Origin: Chimonanthus salicifolius
Lineage: Eukaryota; Streptophyta; Magnoliopsida; Laurales; Calycanthaceae
Assembly (NCBI GenBank): GCA_013350335.1
Contig: CM023538.1
Span: 52,744,769-52,808,768, forward strand
Direction of reading: 5' to 3'
DNA length: 64,000 bases
In this document: one piece after another, positions 24,101-34,186 of the stretch
Layout of the letters: each line of letters starts with the position of its first letter
How positions within the stretch are numbered: the first letter of the stretch is position 1
Notes under the pieces: model-generated
What the model was told of the DNA's origin: nothing
The model's database searches: none
The model's input: the letters and a program-made list of their open reading frames with translations, nothing else
Position numbers and translations under genes: made by a program

Positions 24101-25699
24101 GCAGCTCACCCTTAACCCAGCACAACGCGTTTTGGGCTTGTAAGTTGAGTCAGGCCCAATGCAAAGCCGTGTGGGCCATTATAGGCCTAGAGCAGACAGT
24201 ATTGTGTGGATCAAGTTGGGTCAAAGTCGTTACAATAATGTCATCAATTGTTTATCCAAAACCCAATTCAAGAATAAAATATTAATTATAATAATTTTAA
24301 TAACTTCTACATAATTTATATGAATCTACTCATCATAGGATTCAGAATTCTTATCTCAAAAGCCTCTGTTAAGGTGGAGAGCCTCTTTTTGACTTTCAAA
24401 CACTAAAAAATATATGATGATAAATGATTACATGCAGAAAGTCAGACTATAGCAACATTAGGTTGGACATATTTATCATCTATTAAATAAAATATTTTAA
24501 AATTTTAAAATTTTTCAATGAGTATGTAGTACATGAGTTTATTTTGATCAATTCTTCTAAATACTATTTCATATTATTTATTGTTTTAGATGTATGAAAC
24601 AAATGAGAATTGATATAGAAGAGTTGTGATTTTATACACAGAAATCTTGATTCCTCTCTTTTTAGTAAATTTCTGATTTTATAAAATGGATATTTCTACT
24701 TCAAATTGAAGGTGAGACTAATTCTATGAACAAGTGTAAACCTTCCAATCCACATACAATAATTAAGTGGATGAGTAGAAACCTATGAAGAGTGGTTTAG
24801 AGGAGTTTGAGTGTGAATGGAACTGAAGACCTCCTTGAATGAGAAGAACTTCTTGACTGTCAGACTAATTCCAGGCCAATCACCCTCTGGATACTCATTT
24901 GAATCATTTTTGTTAGATTTTATCAGTTAAAAATATATTTTTTATTAAAAAATAAATCTGATAAAAATGACTCAAATATATAATTTATGAGATTCACTAA
25001 AAAAAAAAGAGTGATTACATTAAAAAAAAAAAAAACCTTAGCTGCACTAAAGTGGCACATGTCCAGGGCAGAACTGAATGTTACCTTGAGATAATCTCTG
25101 TAAAATCGGTCAGGAAGCAACAGCGGCTTGTACGGAGCAACGGAGAAGAGGTGTATGGCAGCCTCCACTGTATTGGGCAGCAATAACTCAGCCAAGGAGG
25201 AGAAGCCCAACTTCTGGAGCATGCTATGGGCGGATGATTCAGTCATAACTGAGGCAGACGAGAGGACAAGAGCTGAGATGAGGGTTGGATGCAGCTCCGC
25301 CATCTTTAAGGCAACCAAACCACCGTAGCTGAAGCCAACGACAGTGCACCGAAGTACACCGAGCTTTTCAAGAGACTTGGCCAGGCAATTGGCCTGGAAG
25401 GCTGGGGATCGCTCGGTAGAAGCAGTGGTGGAGCCGCCAAAGAAGAGGAGGTCCGGCAAATACACGGCGTATTTGTCGGCGAGGGACATTGCTTGAAATA
25501 TCCATGTTAGGATGCCATCCCCCGCAAAACCATGAAGCAGAAGCACTGCTGGCTTGTCCTTCTTCTTATTCTTAGTGTTGGATGGAACCCAGATGTTAAT
25601 TACTGTACCTTGTTCGATCTCCAGCTTCTCCTCCTTCAGCCCTTTCCACTTGATCAATCCTTGAAACAGTGTTTTCAATGCAAGGAAAGTGTTCACCAT
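18134..25699 (-). CDS. Alpha/beta-hydrolase fold protein, copy A, 4 exons, 305 aa
   Basis: Exons in transcript order: 25699-25085, 20340-20251, 19297-19230, 18278-18134 (stop TAA 18136-18134). All introns are GT-AG and phases join. The product has the oxyanion-hole HGF at 56-58, the nucleophile elbow GFSYGG at 122-127 (Ser124), the acid in IWGEND (Asp245) and the histidine in KAGHLV (His274), i.e. a complete Ser-Asp-His triad. Length and order fit plant ABHD6/monoacylglycerol-lipase-like hydrolases; the substrate cannot be told. The start is placed at the ATG giving MVNT, because sequence upstream of it differs in frame between the two paralogues while everything after it is conserved. No signal peptide is evident. 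Intron 1 (4.7 kb) holds a TRIM and a LINE tail. The gene is convergent with the transporter. Confidence 0.92.
19697..20092. mobile_element. Palindrome-rich element with GGCCGATAT words, unit 1 copy
   Basis: Lies in intron 2 of hydrolase A. The ends AGGGGTGAA and TTGACCCCT form an imperfect terminal inverted repeat, and the interior repeats the palindrome ATATCGGCCGATAT and variants at least six times, separated by poly-T/poly-A. It looks like a MITE or other hairpin-forming non-autonomous element. No coding capacity. It is shared with unit 2. Confidence 0.55.
20341..22102 (-). other. Hydrolase A intron 1, proximal part
   Basis: AT-rich noncoding DNA. The region 21228-21518 has no counterpart in unit 2 and includes a diverged internal repeat of a block with CATGGTTTACCCCACCAT at 21211 and 21278. 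No gene motif was seen. Confidence 0.5.
22103..22263 (-). mobile_element. Short retroposed insert (LINE 3' end or SINE), unit 1 copy
   Basis: A poly-T tract marks the 3' poly-A of a - strand retroposon, followed by TTCATATAATA-TTAATAGAT, similar to the LINE tail at 40461. It is flanked by a perfect 16-bp target duplication AAAATAGAAGTTAATG (22087-22102 and 22264-22279). The unit 2 copy has the same duplication, so insertion preceded the segmental duplication. Confidence 0.8.
22280..23366 (-). other. Hydrolase A intron 1, middle part
   Basis: AT-rich noncoding DNA conserved with 45513-46564. Short open frames (22666-22953, 22835-23020) recur in unit 2 only as shifted frames, so they are not supported as genes. 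Confidence 0.5.
23367..24234 (+). mobile_element. TRIM (terminal-repeat retrotransposon in miniature), unit 1 copy
   Basis: Complete 868-bp element. Left LTR 23367-23672 and right LTR 23907-24234 both start TGTGAAGGCCCTAGTC and end CGTTACA. A primer-site-like AAAGGTATTAGAGCTC follows the left LTR and a purine-rich AATGGGGTGGAT precedes the right. The target duplication ATAAT is perfect (23362-23366, 24235-24239). Each LTR has TATATAAGAGGCAGCTCACC, a plausible TATA/start region. The 234-bp interior has no coding capacity, so mobilisation would need another element's proteins. Confidence 0.9.
24240..25084 (-). other. Hydrolase A intron 1, distal part
   Basis: AT-rich noncoding DNA, conserved in unit 2 (47431-48313). 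No element boundary recognised. Confidence 0.5.
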
Positions 25700-26543
25700 C
25701 TCTCTCTCTGAGAATTTCCTATCGAGATCCACAAGAGAGACTAAGAAGCCATGGATTTTGCATGTTATGGATGTACATATTTGCGTGGATGGCAAACAGT
25801 CCGTACTTGGGAGTATGGCTCAATTCTACATTCATGTGACCCATGCTCAGTTAACTAAGGTCAATCAATTTGGTAGAAGTAAGTTTTCTTGTGTGGCTCA
25901 AATTCAAGAGTCCTCAAGTGGGACTACATGCAAGCAACTACTACATGTTGTGGGACGGATGCATGACTTGATCAATACACTTATTTGTAATATTTATATT
26001 ATACTATTACATAATCGATCTGGCGGTTGATTAGACTATCCAATTCTGAGAACATTAATATCATGCATACAATGTGGGGAAGAGAGAGGAAAAGCCAGCG
26101 TCGATGTAGGTCGATGTCGGTAGAGCATTCATTCAGCAAAAGTATTTTGCAGGAAGTAAAATAGTACGACTCCACACGGTACTGTGGTTTATCTAAGAAT
26201 GTAATTTTCTCTTTTTTTCTCTTCTTGGGAAAGTTGGGTTGAACCACCTAAAATATCGGTACCTTAAATATTGTGTGTGCTGTGATTAATTATTGTGTTG
26301 AGTTATTTCCACTTATATTCCGAACAACTAGCTCTAATAAAATATTGCTGATAGACCTAGTTTGCTAATAAACGCATTACAAGTGTTTTACTGTATTTAC
26401 TGAAAAAGTATTTTAAAAGCATTTTTCAAAATTTAGTTTAATACAGGAATTAATATTTACACTGTACTTGCTGGATATATATAGGAAAGAAAATAGGCCA
26501 ACCACACCTAATATTTTTCAAGTTTAGTAATTATTAATTAATA
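25700..26543 (-). promoter_or_regulatory. Upstream region of hydrolase copy A
   Basis: Probable 5' UTR and promoter by position. An AG-repeat (- strand) sits just upstream of the chosen ATG. It is conserved with 48929-49812, except for short indels and a long TA run in unit 2. No specific regulatory site can be supported. Confidence 0.4.
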
Positions 26544-26638
26544 TTTTTTTTTGAATGATTGGTAAGAAACTTATTCACTCGAAAAAATAAGAGTCCAAAG
26601 AATAAGCTTGGTCCAGGCAAAAAGAAAAAGAAGGGAGG
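26544..26638 (-). mobile_element. LINE 3'-tail fragment, unit 1 copy
   Basis: A poly-T tract followed by GAATGATTGGTAAGAAA(C)TT-ATTCACTCG resembles the 3' end of a - strand LINE and is shared with 49813-49911. The Copia LTR is inserted directly after it. The sequence after the distal Copia LTR (63432 onward) may be the rest of the same LINE tail. Confidence 0.5.
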
Positions 26639-26822
26639 TATTAACTGATATAGTTGATTTGTAATTTTGGTCTAGAGTCCTAATTGATTTGTATTTTTGG
26701 TCTAGAGTTCTAGGTGACTCGTGATTGTATTCCAACGGTAATTCTTAAATTAGGGACTCCTATTTTTATATATTAAGATGTAAATGAAAAATGATCTTAG
26801 CCACTATTCCCAAACCTCAACA
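26639..26822 (+). mobile_element. Copia LTR, unit 1 copy (rest of element lost)
   Basis: The 184-bp sequence from TATTAACTGATATAG to CCTCAACA matches the LTRs at 49912-50087 and 63254-63431, including GGTGACTCGTGATTGTATTC. Directly after it the sequence is not the PBS seen in unit 2 but an unrelated GC-rich repeat. Confidence 0.85.
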
Positions 26823-27007
26823 TAGGGCTGCAACTTGGGTAGGGTGGACCGGGTTTTAATAAACCCAACCCTAACCCAACTTACTCCATATTGAACCCAA
26901 CCCGAATAAAAAACCGAAATAGTGAACCCGACCCGACCCGAGATTGTAATACCCTTAAGCCAACCCGACCCGTCCCTTGAGCCGACCCGACCCGACCTGA
27001 CCCTTAT
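26823..27007. repeat. Repeat of AACCCGACCCGA-like words
   Basis: The + strand is dense in CCCAACCC and CCCGACCCGA words, with TAGGGCTGCAA at the left end and a roughly inverted AGGGTCAGGTCGGGTCGG at the right. This pattern fits a short TIR/hAT-like or simple-repeat-rich plant element. It is present only in unit 1, replacing the 9 kb found in unit 2. Confidence 0.45.
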
Positions 27008-27229
27008 GAGATCCCACTGTCCATTCACAAACCGCCCCAGATCCGCCGCTTTTTTGCAGATCTAGCGTTCGATCTGTTTCTAATAGGTTCTTTACATTAG
27101 GCCCTTCCTTTTCCATCCAGCCTATGTGAGATGAAACGGTTCTCATAATGGTGGCCCACACCATTTGAATTTGAAATGAAGGGACTCATATTCATACCTC
27201 TACATGTAACGGCTAAGAGAAGTAATGGT

Positions 27230-27240
27230 CAGTTACCCTT
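27230..27240. other. Tandem duplication junction
   Basis: CAGTTACCCTT here is the hybrid of CAGTTACCCTC (59314, right end of the unit) and CAGTTATTCCTT (12702, left end). Everything to the left matches 59095-59313 and everything to the right matches 12708 onward. The shared CAGTTA suggests microhomology at the breakpoint. Confidence 0.85.
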
Positions 27241-29181
27241 GAAACGAGTTTCCCCTTGTTTTGGTTTCCTGTAGATTTCTCTTGTGTTCCATGTATTTCA
27301 GAAATGTTTTAAAAAAAAAAAGAGTCACAAATTTCTGTCTCCAGAATGTGCTTCCTACTCGCACATTTTATTTCAAGTAACTATTGAAGCAGAAGGGAAA
27401 CATGAGATTTTCCCCTTCATTCACTCTGTGTTATATGTTGCACCTTGCACTTTTGACCTCTCTTGGCATGATGATTTGAGAAACGGTTTGTTGGGCAATA
27501 GGGCATTACACTGTTTCTGCATTGGCTGTAATACCTCAATTGATTTAATGCTGATTAATAAGAGAGATTATTGTACAGGTCTTATGCTTGTTGAAATTAT
27601 TTCTCCCCTTGGTTGTCTGGTGGCGCATGCTCTATTGATCAAACCTGGTGACAACCGTCTCAAGCCACTACACTTAGAATATGCCCTGCACCGGCATCAA
27701 TGGTTAAAAATCTCTCCATTGAAAACTCTAAATGCTCTATTAATTTTCAGGTTGTACTGTTGGAATATATTTAGATTATCTTAATAATAATGTAATTAGG
27801 ATTCTAGTTTGGATTTATCTCTATTAAGAGATCTATTTAGATTAGAAGTGTAATAGTCTTAGGGTCAGTTAAGGCTATATATAGTTGTGTAATACTCTTT
27901 AATGAATACAATTTTTTCTTTTCTAACATGGTATCAGAGCCAAAATTCGTTCATAAACAAGGGTTTCAATAAGCAGGCCTCTTCTTCTCTCCCTCTGCCG
28001 GAGGAGATTGATCGGTAGAGGGAGGGAGGGACATCTAGATTTAACACTTTTTGTCAGTGGAGTTTTCAACTGAACGCCCTTGCTACTCCACCATTGTGCG
28101 TAAGCTGCTACTCAAGATCTGAGTGATTTTCACTCTCAGTTGTTTCCCAGCCCTCTTCTTGTTTCAGATCTGTGGAACAAACACTTGTAATTGTCAAATA
28201 ATTTTCAGCCTGCTGATTTGTTGATCTGTTTGGAGACCTCCTCAGCCTTTGCAAGACCTTTTTTAGCCGTTGTTCCTCATTTTATATCTGAACCCCGACC
28301 TGAACAGAGGAAACGGCTGGACCGGCACCGGCGAACGGCGCGCATTATAGCCGTACGCTGGATCTTCAGCACGCTTCCGCCGACAACAGCCATCATCATC
28401 GCAGTGGAGATTCAGCTGGAAACACGCAGACACCGGCGACATATCTGACTCCCCACCCCCAGACAGGCCAGATAGTAGAGAGATCGACAGCAACCAGATC
28501 TCTGAATAGATTTGCGGACCCTTTTTCTTCTCCGATCGGATTTCACCCTTCCCTTGCAGCACCGACAAAGAGGGTTGTCGGCATTACTGGCAGCGATTTC
28601 TCTTCAGTGGGGTTCCCTTCCATCCAGCGGCACCGGAAATCGCCAGATCGGAACCTATCTCTCGATCAGCCGAAACGCCGGCAGAACTCCCCAAGGAAAA
28701 AGGGTTTCACGGCTGCAACCCAGATCTGGGTTTCCTTCATGTCCAGCACCGGCAAGCGGCAGCACACGGCTTGCCTTCCTCAGATCTGTGGACCTAAGAA
28801 GATTTGACCCTGTTTCGTCCCTGCCTTGTTTGGATCTCCCGCATTTGAAGCTTCTCCTATTGTAGAAACTGCATCTTCTTCGACGATGGTGCTCGCCGTT
28901 CGGACCCAGTCATCCAGATCTACGGCAGATCTGTTGATACACGGTTCTATTTCAATAAGTAGCTTTGGGCGTTCCTCAGCAGCAACAGCGTCGATCATCG
29001 GCCTCTTCCATCCCGACGCTCAGATCCGTGAAAGTCTCTGCCCCGTCGTTTGCTGGGCTCATGCAATATAGTTTCTTCTCCACTTTAGATCTGCCCCGTC
29101 TTGCCTAGATTCAGTGCTGCCTCTCTGAGCAACCCCTCTTCCGCCACTCTGTTTGGGGCGATATTTCGTCCATATTTGATA

Positions 29182-29325
29182 GATCTTGTTAATGTCCGAA
29201 AGGTTCTCGAGCCACATACAAAATACATAAAGTTGATGTCAAAGGTTGAGAACCAGGAGGGTGTGATCAACTTTGATGATATCCTACGTGAGACAGATTC
29301 TTTTATGGTTGCTTGAGGTGATCTT
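29182..29325 (+). pseudogene. Captured pyruvate kinase fragment
   Basis: Translation in frame 29101 gives DLVNVRKVLEPH at 29182, then KLMSKVENQEGVINFDDILR and ETDSFMVA, then a TGA (29314-29316), then GDL. In cytosolic plant pyruvate kinases this block is the catalytic-barrel segment ending MVARGDLG. The stop exactly replaces the arginine of ARGDLG, consistent with a CGA to TGA change. After GDL similarity ends, as at a captured-segment edge. It lies inside the LTR element, so it is not a gene but a transduplicated piece. Confidence 0.85.
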
Positions 29326-29585
29326 GTTCTTCCATTGAAATCGATCCGTTGCCGTCGAGATCGAATATCAAGAATGCAGTTTTCAAGTCCTCCAAGATCA
29401 CCGATGAATCGACGCCATTGGTGTTGAGCTCTATGAACTCATTCAAGTCCCTGGATTCTTGGGAGCTCCAGTTGTGTATGAGAACTTCCAGTTGCTGAAG
29501 GCTATTGACAGGAATCCTTCTTCATCAATTTGTGACTCAAATTGTTTTGGAAGTGACTCAGCTATAGCAGTGAGTTGTCATTAAT
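29326..29585 (+). pseudogene. Second exon-like captured stretch, source unknown
   Basis: One frame reads ELYELIQVPGFLGAP followed by VVYENFQLLKAIDRNPS and a stop at about 29582, with codon composition unlike the surrounding LTR element. It may derive from a host gene next to or separate from the pyruvate kinase piece. I do not recognise the protein. Confidence 0.4.
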
Positions 29586-30350
29586 TTGTTCGTGACAATT
29601 ACCATTTATTAAATTCATAAAGATGGTTTCTTCTCAAATACCTGGATTGACTGGGAACCCTACATGCAAGTTTTCCCATTTAGAAGTACCCATTGCTGTC
29701 ACCATCGACGGTCGACTCCAGATATAGTTTTGCACCATTCTTGTTATGCTGTTTTTTCTCGCCACTCTCTGCGAGATTTGTACCCAGAAGAAAAGGGGAG
29801 AGAAAATATGAGATCTATGATGGTCATCGCTCAGCCTCCTCTTCTTTGTCTTGTCGCTGCTATTGAAAGCGCCACTTGGGCCACTTGGCTCTATTTGCGG
29901 TTGCCACACCGCCCTTTGCTGCTGTTATTTTTCTCTCACGTTAGCAATGGTGCTATTATGCTAAGTATGATGCTTCGGATCAACCCTTTATTTTTCTCGA
30001 TGTTTTTTAATGTTTCTTTTCGCCACTATCGGTGAGATCTGTGCTAAGAAGAAAGGGAGACAAATTTTCCTTCTCCTCCTACTTTCCTCGATTTCATCGA
30101 CGCTCTGAAGAAAGGGACGCAAATTGCCCTCTCCTCTCTTCTTACTTAGCTGCCTTTCGAACAACCTTGTTTTGCCGTTTCTCCAATATGAGACGGCCCC
30201 TTTAGCAGAAGAAAGGGACGCAACTTGCCATTTGTTCGAGCACGCCTGTTTTTTGTCGTTTCTTGAAAATGAGACGACATGTTTTGGACACATGTCCATT
30301 TGTTGTGGAATTCATCCACTCCTTTTATCTGGAGGACTGATTCGTCCCCA

Positions 30351-30622
30351 ATTTTTGCTGGCCTCCATGGCTACAACCTTTGCTAACCTTTCATGGTTAC
30401 AGTTTTTGCTGGCCTTTTATGGCTAGAGCATCATTTGCTCGGATTTCATGGCTACAGCCCCATTTGCTGGCCTTTCATGGCTACAGCTTCATTTGCTGGC
30501 CTTTCATGGTTACAGTCTCATTTGCTGGCCTTTTATGGCTACAGCCCCATTTGCTGGTCATTATGACTTCAGCCTTTATTTGCTGGCCTTTATGGCTACA
30601 GCTATTGTTTGCTGGCCTTTCC
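30351..30622 (+). repeat. 29-bp tandem repeat inside the LTR element
   Basis: About nine diverged copies of TTTGCTGGCCTTTCATGGCT plus ACAGCC-like sequence; the word TTTGCTGG recurs at 30463, 30492, 30521 and 30550, exactly 29 bp apart. Since 29 is not divisible by three, open frames over it change phase each repeat and are not evidence for a protein. Confidence 0.85.
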
Positions 30623-31376
30623 GATCTGATTGATCTATGTGATGGCTCCAGCCCTTTATTATTCAGGTCATTCGTCCCCTGCATTTATCGCATATTGCGA
30701 TCATTGTTTGCCGGACAATTGTCTTACGGCCACTGCCGTCGTCCGAGCCTCTTTCTCTATTTTAGGCCGCCATTAGTGTTCGCCGCTTGTCGTTTTGTAG
30801 CCAATCAACGCTGCCACATAAACACATATTTGCAGCTAGTCAACGCTGCCTCATCAACAAATCTTCGTGGCCAGTAGGTGTGCCATTTTTGCAGTTCACC
30901 TGCCATTTCTTCATGTTCCAAGTTTCCCGTTCATCCACGTTCAGCTTGCGGGGGCGTGTTGGAATATATTTAGATTATCCTAATTATAATGTAATTACAG
31001 GATTCTAGTTTATGTTTATCTCTATTAAGAGATCTATTTAGATTAGAAGTGTAATAGACCTAGGGTCGGCTAAGGCTATATATAATTGTGTAATACTCTT
31101 TAATGAATACAATTTTCTCTTTTCTAACATGTACCATGACATCAATTGTTAAACCACAAAATAGCATCTTTACCACTTGAATGAGGCTTATAATTTGTTG
31201 CTTGTCACATTGCCTTTCCTAGAAGTGTTGATTCATTTATATATCATTTTATTAGGTTTTAGTTTGTTGACTGTTTGACGGGTGTAATTTTCATATGTTA
31301 TACACTAATACCATTGATTTCACACATAAAAAATGTCATTTAAATTGTGTTATGCAATGCTGTTGTCTCATTGCAG

Positions 31377-31726
31377 ATACTCCCAGTGAATATTAAAGGA
31401 CTAGCTGGTAGCACAGCGACACTACTCAACTGGTTCACATCCTGGGGAATCACGATGACTGCAAACTTGCTTCTAGGTTGGAGCAACGGAGGTCTGTTTC
31501 TATCATGCGTATTTCTATAAGCATTGTCGCTGTGTTCATGCATGTGTGCCTTTTCATACATGTTTTTTGTTTAAATGCACTCTTATCTAAAGCAATAACT
31601 TGTCTCTGAACAGGGACCTTTACCATTTATACTGTCGTGAGTGCTTTGACTCTAGTATTTGTGATATTGTACGTCCCCGAGACCAAGGGAAGAACCCTAG
31701 AGGAAATCCAATGGTCGTTCAGATGA
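31377..31726 (+). pseudogene. Duplicated transporter exons 17 and 18 without the rest of the gene
   Basis: 31377-31491 and 31614-31726 repeat the last two exons of the ERD6-like gene with intact splice acceptors, donor and stop codon (31724-31726). By eye the encoded 75 residues are identical to exons 17-18 at 13468-13816, with only synonymous changes (for example AAT to AAC, ACA to ACG). No exons 1-16 precede them, so alone they encode only the C-terminal membrane segment and tail. They could serve as alternative terminal exons of the upstream gene or be inert. Confidence 0.9.
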
Positions 31727-32293
31727 ATTTTATTTGGAGCTCTCATATTCAGTTTGGCCTGCCTGCCTTTTGTACTCTAATGCTTCTTTCAGAAAGGCAA
31801 GATTTGGAGCTCCTCAGGTTTCTGAATCGTTTGCATTCCATATTCATGTTTTCTTTGCAGCATCATGTCAATAATAAACTCATTTTGTTATAAACTATTT
31901 ATTTTATTCAAACATCTCAGCTTCGCGCATGCCGCTATGATCATTGTGCTTCTACTTTTGGGGCCATGAGTTTTGCACTTATCTCTACATTAAATATTTT
32001 TATCAGAATCTAGACATTCTTCTGTATATTGGGTTCCAAGGCTGGATTTGGGCTCATGTGAAAAAAAACTTGAGCAATTCCGTTGGTTGACATGGTGGTT
32101 CAATACTTGGACAAAATTTATATCAAGTAGAGAAGGAAGATACCAATATTTTGTGAATGATTAATATCTTGACAATTTACTTTAAGTGATTTAGTTACTA
32201 ATCGAATGACTATGCTTCTCCAGATGGTTTAAGATTGGTACTCCAGAGTTTCCAAAAAAGGGGGACCTTCGATGTCATTAGAGATTATATACT

Positions 32294-32476
32294 GCCCCCC
32301 GCTGTGTAGCTCAGCTGGTGGCTTCTCCCCTCTGGAAGGGAGAGGTCATGGGTTCGACTCTCAGTGGCCCTTACGTGGGAGCATGGGCATCTATAGTGCT
32401 CTCCCCAGGAGTTTTAGGAGGGTTATGGCCAAGGCGTAAGTTAGAGTGGATCTGAAGTTTCTCCTGCTCTAAAAAA
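32294..32476 (+). mobile_element. tRNA-derived SINE, unit 2 copy
   Basis: Counterpart of the SINE at 14395, with better preserved boxes (GTAGCTCAGCTGGTGG and GGGTTCGACTC). The 17-bp target duplication ATTAGAGATTATATACT is perfect (32277-32293, 32477-32493). Confidence 0.85.
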
Positions 32477-32493
32477 ATTAGAGATTATATACT

Positions 32494-33103
32494 ATGGGTA
32501 GTCAAATTCACACGTTAGTTGTGTCTAGCTCCTCTTTTATGCTCCAAATCTATTTTGCATCCTCCTCAAGTCTAGTTTTTTCAAGAAACCTTGATATATA
32601 TAGAGGGAAATAACCATCTACTGAATAAGGGGATTCACCATTCATTATATTTTGAGTAGTATCAATGGCTGGATATGCTTGCCCCAAAATAAATGGTGGA
32701 TTCACTCATCTTTATGAAAACTACCATGAGAATGCTAGCATATGATCATTTCACACACAATCAATATTTTATTATAGCTATAAATATTGTAGTTAACATG
32801 AGATAATTATAAGTAATACTTAAATAGAAAATCTAATATACCAAGTATAATGTGCCTGGAAGTAGAAGTAGAATTAGAAATTTACTTGTTGAGGGGCCCA
32901 AAGTATAAAATTCAATTTTTTCGAAGGGTCGACTAGTACTTTTTATATTTTAAGGGCTTTTTAGAAATTTTTAAGCTTCTATTAGTGGTTTTCTAAAAAC
33001 CTTTTTTTGTGTGGAAGTTCAGTTGTCAATATATTTTTATGTTTTCGACCAGTAATATTTCATATTGTCAACATTTATGTAATAAGGATATAAATTTATT
33101 GAA

Positions 33104-33142
<39 letters not shown>

Positions 33143-34186
33143 GTCGTCATTTAGACACCTTACTTTTCTTTTAAGAGACATCCCATTTCAAAATTTTGTG
33201 TGAAAATTACTATTTTGCCCCTCAATTTTTTAAAAAGACAATTCATGTGCACAAAACTGAGGGGCAAAATGGTAATTTCATATAAAATTTTGAAATGGGG
33301 TGTCTCTTAAAAAAAAGTGAGGTGTCTAAATATCTACCCTATATATTTGAAGTATTTTAAATAAGTATGTCCAGTAAAATTAGCTTTTATAAACGTGCTT
33401 TAGATGTTTGGTTATTGTACTGTTGAGTTAAATAAGAAAGGTATCATTGTCACAAAGTGTGGTGATGTTTTGAACAACTCAAAACAACCATAACCATACT
33501 TTGCATTTCTTTCTTGAATGGTTGTGTTATACGTGTATGCTATTTATTTTTATTTTTATTTTAAAGACATCTTCACATTTTTTTTAATTTACACGAGTGA
33601 TACTCATTGCCCTTAGGTCAACTAGTGAGGCATGGGGGTTCGAACTTGGCACCTCCCGCTTCTTGAGGCAGGAGAATACACTGTATTTAGATGTGAAGAA
33701 GTTATGAGACTTTTTTATAATTTCTTATATATTTGTTTGGATTTTTTTAGAGTGAAACGCGCACTAAAAATGTCAAACTTTCTTCTATTGGGTTGCACAT
33801 TGTCATGGCTTTGTTTTTTTTTTTTTTTTTTAAGTTTTGGAGCTTAATAACAAATATAACTAGTGGGATTGAAAGTTTATTTTAAACTTAAAGACCAAAT
33901 TTCAATAAAAAATCAAATTCTATCTACTTGATCTTATCTTGCGGAAATCACTTGTTTTTGTTTTATAGATATCTGATGATCTATACTAATAAAATCAAGT
34001 GGCTAGATTTGATTTTTCGATTAAAATTTTGTTCACATGGCAAGCTTGAAATGATCTTTTAATCCAATTGGACCATCGATCATTTTATTTGTGTAATCAT
34101 GGAATCTTTGTTTAATTTACAGATTGGGTTGGTGATCTAGATAATCATATATTTTTGTTTAAACTTATCACTTGGTATAAAGAGAC
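32494..34186. other. AT-rich noncoding DNA, unit 2 counterpart of 14598-16262
   Basis: Same contents as unit 1, including the MITE-like inverted repeat (about 33160-33330) and the B-box-like repeat word at 33640. The TA run at 33109-33140 is expanded to about 16 repeats, against about 6 in unit 1. Confidence 0.5.

Larger units (their letters stand above)
12702..27239. repeat. Segmental duplication, unit 1 (about 14.5 kb)
   Basis: Colinear with unit 2 at many landmarks: 12780 with 27305, exon 17 at 13468 with 31377, SINE at 14395 with 32294, Copia remnant at 16263 with 34187, hydrolase exons at 18134-25699 with 39293-48928, TRIM at 23367 with 46565, Copia LTR at 26639 with 49912, and 27008-27235 with 59095-59319. 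The order and orientation are identical, so this is a direct tandem duplication. Transporter exons 1-16 upstream of 12702 are present once only. Confidence 0.93.
27758..31129 (+). mobile_element. Non-autonomous LTR retrotransposon (LARD-like) carrying host gene sequence
   Basis: Complete 3372-bp insertion in unit 2, absent from unit 1 (empty site at about 13223). The target duplication TGTAC is perfect (27753-27757, 31130-31134). Left LTR 27758-27928 and right LTR 30957-31129 start TGTTGGAATATATTTAG and end TTCTAACA. The PBS TGGTATCAGAGCC (27929-27941) is complementary to the initiator tRNA-Met 3' end, and a GCGGGGGCG polypurine-like tract precedes the right LTR. The roughly 3-kb interior has no gag or pol motif. 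It includes a pyruvate kinase exon (29182-29325), other GC-rich exon-like stretches and a 29-bp tandem repeat. By eye the LTRs differ at about ten positions. Confidence 0.9.

Noticed and set aside
23421..24285. Open frames of about 100 codons on both strands
   Set aside because: They coincide with TRIM LTRs, and the same pattern repeats in each LTR copy (and at 46558-47476), so they are shadows of repeated noncoding sequence.
25700..25795. Upstream in-frame ATG extending hydrolase A by 32 codons
   Set aside because: The corresponding region of copy B is in a different frame and encodes unrelated residues, whereas conservation begins at MVNT, the usual family start.
28191..28865. Several overlapping GC-rich open frames
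   Set aside because: They lie in the interior of the non-autonomous LTR element, in competing frames on both strands, with no recognisable gag or pol motif.
30351..30877. 165-codon frame with repeated FHGYS/CWPFM words
   Set aside because: Produced by the 29-bp tandem repeat, whose unit length is not a multiple of three, so the peptide repeats do not keep phase.
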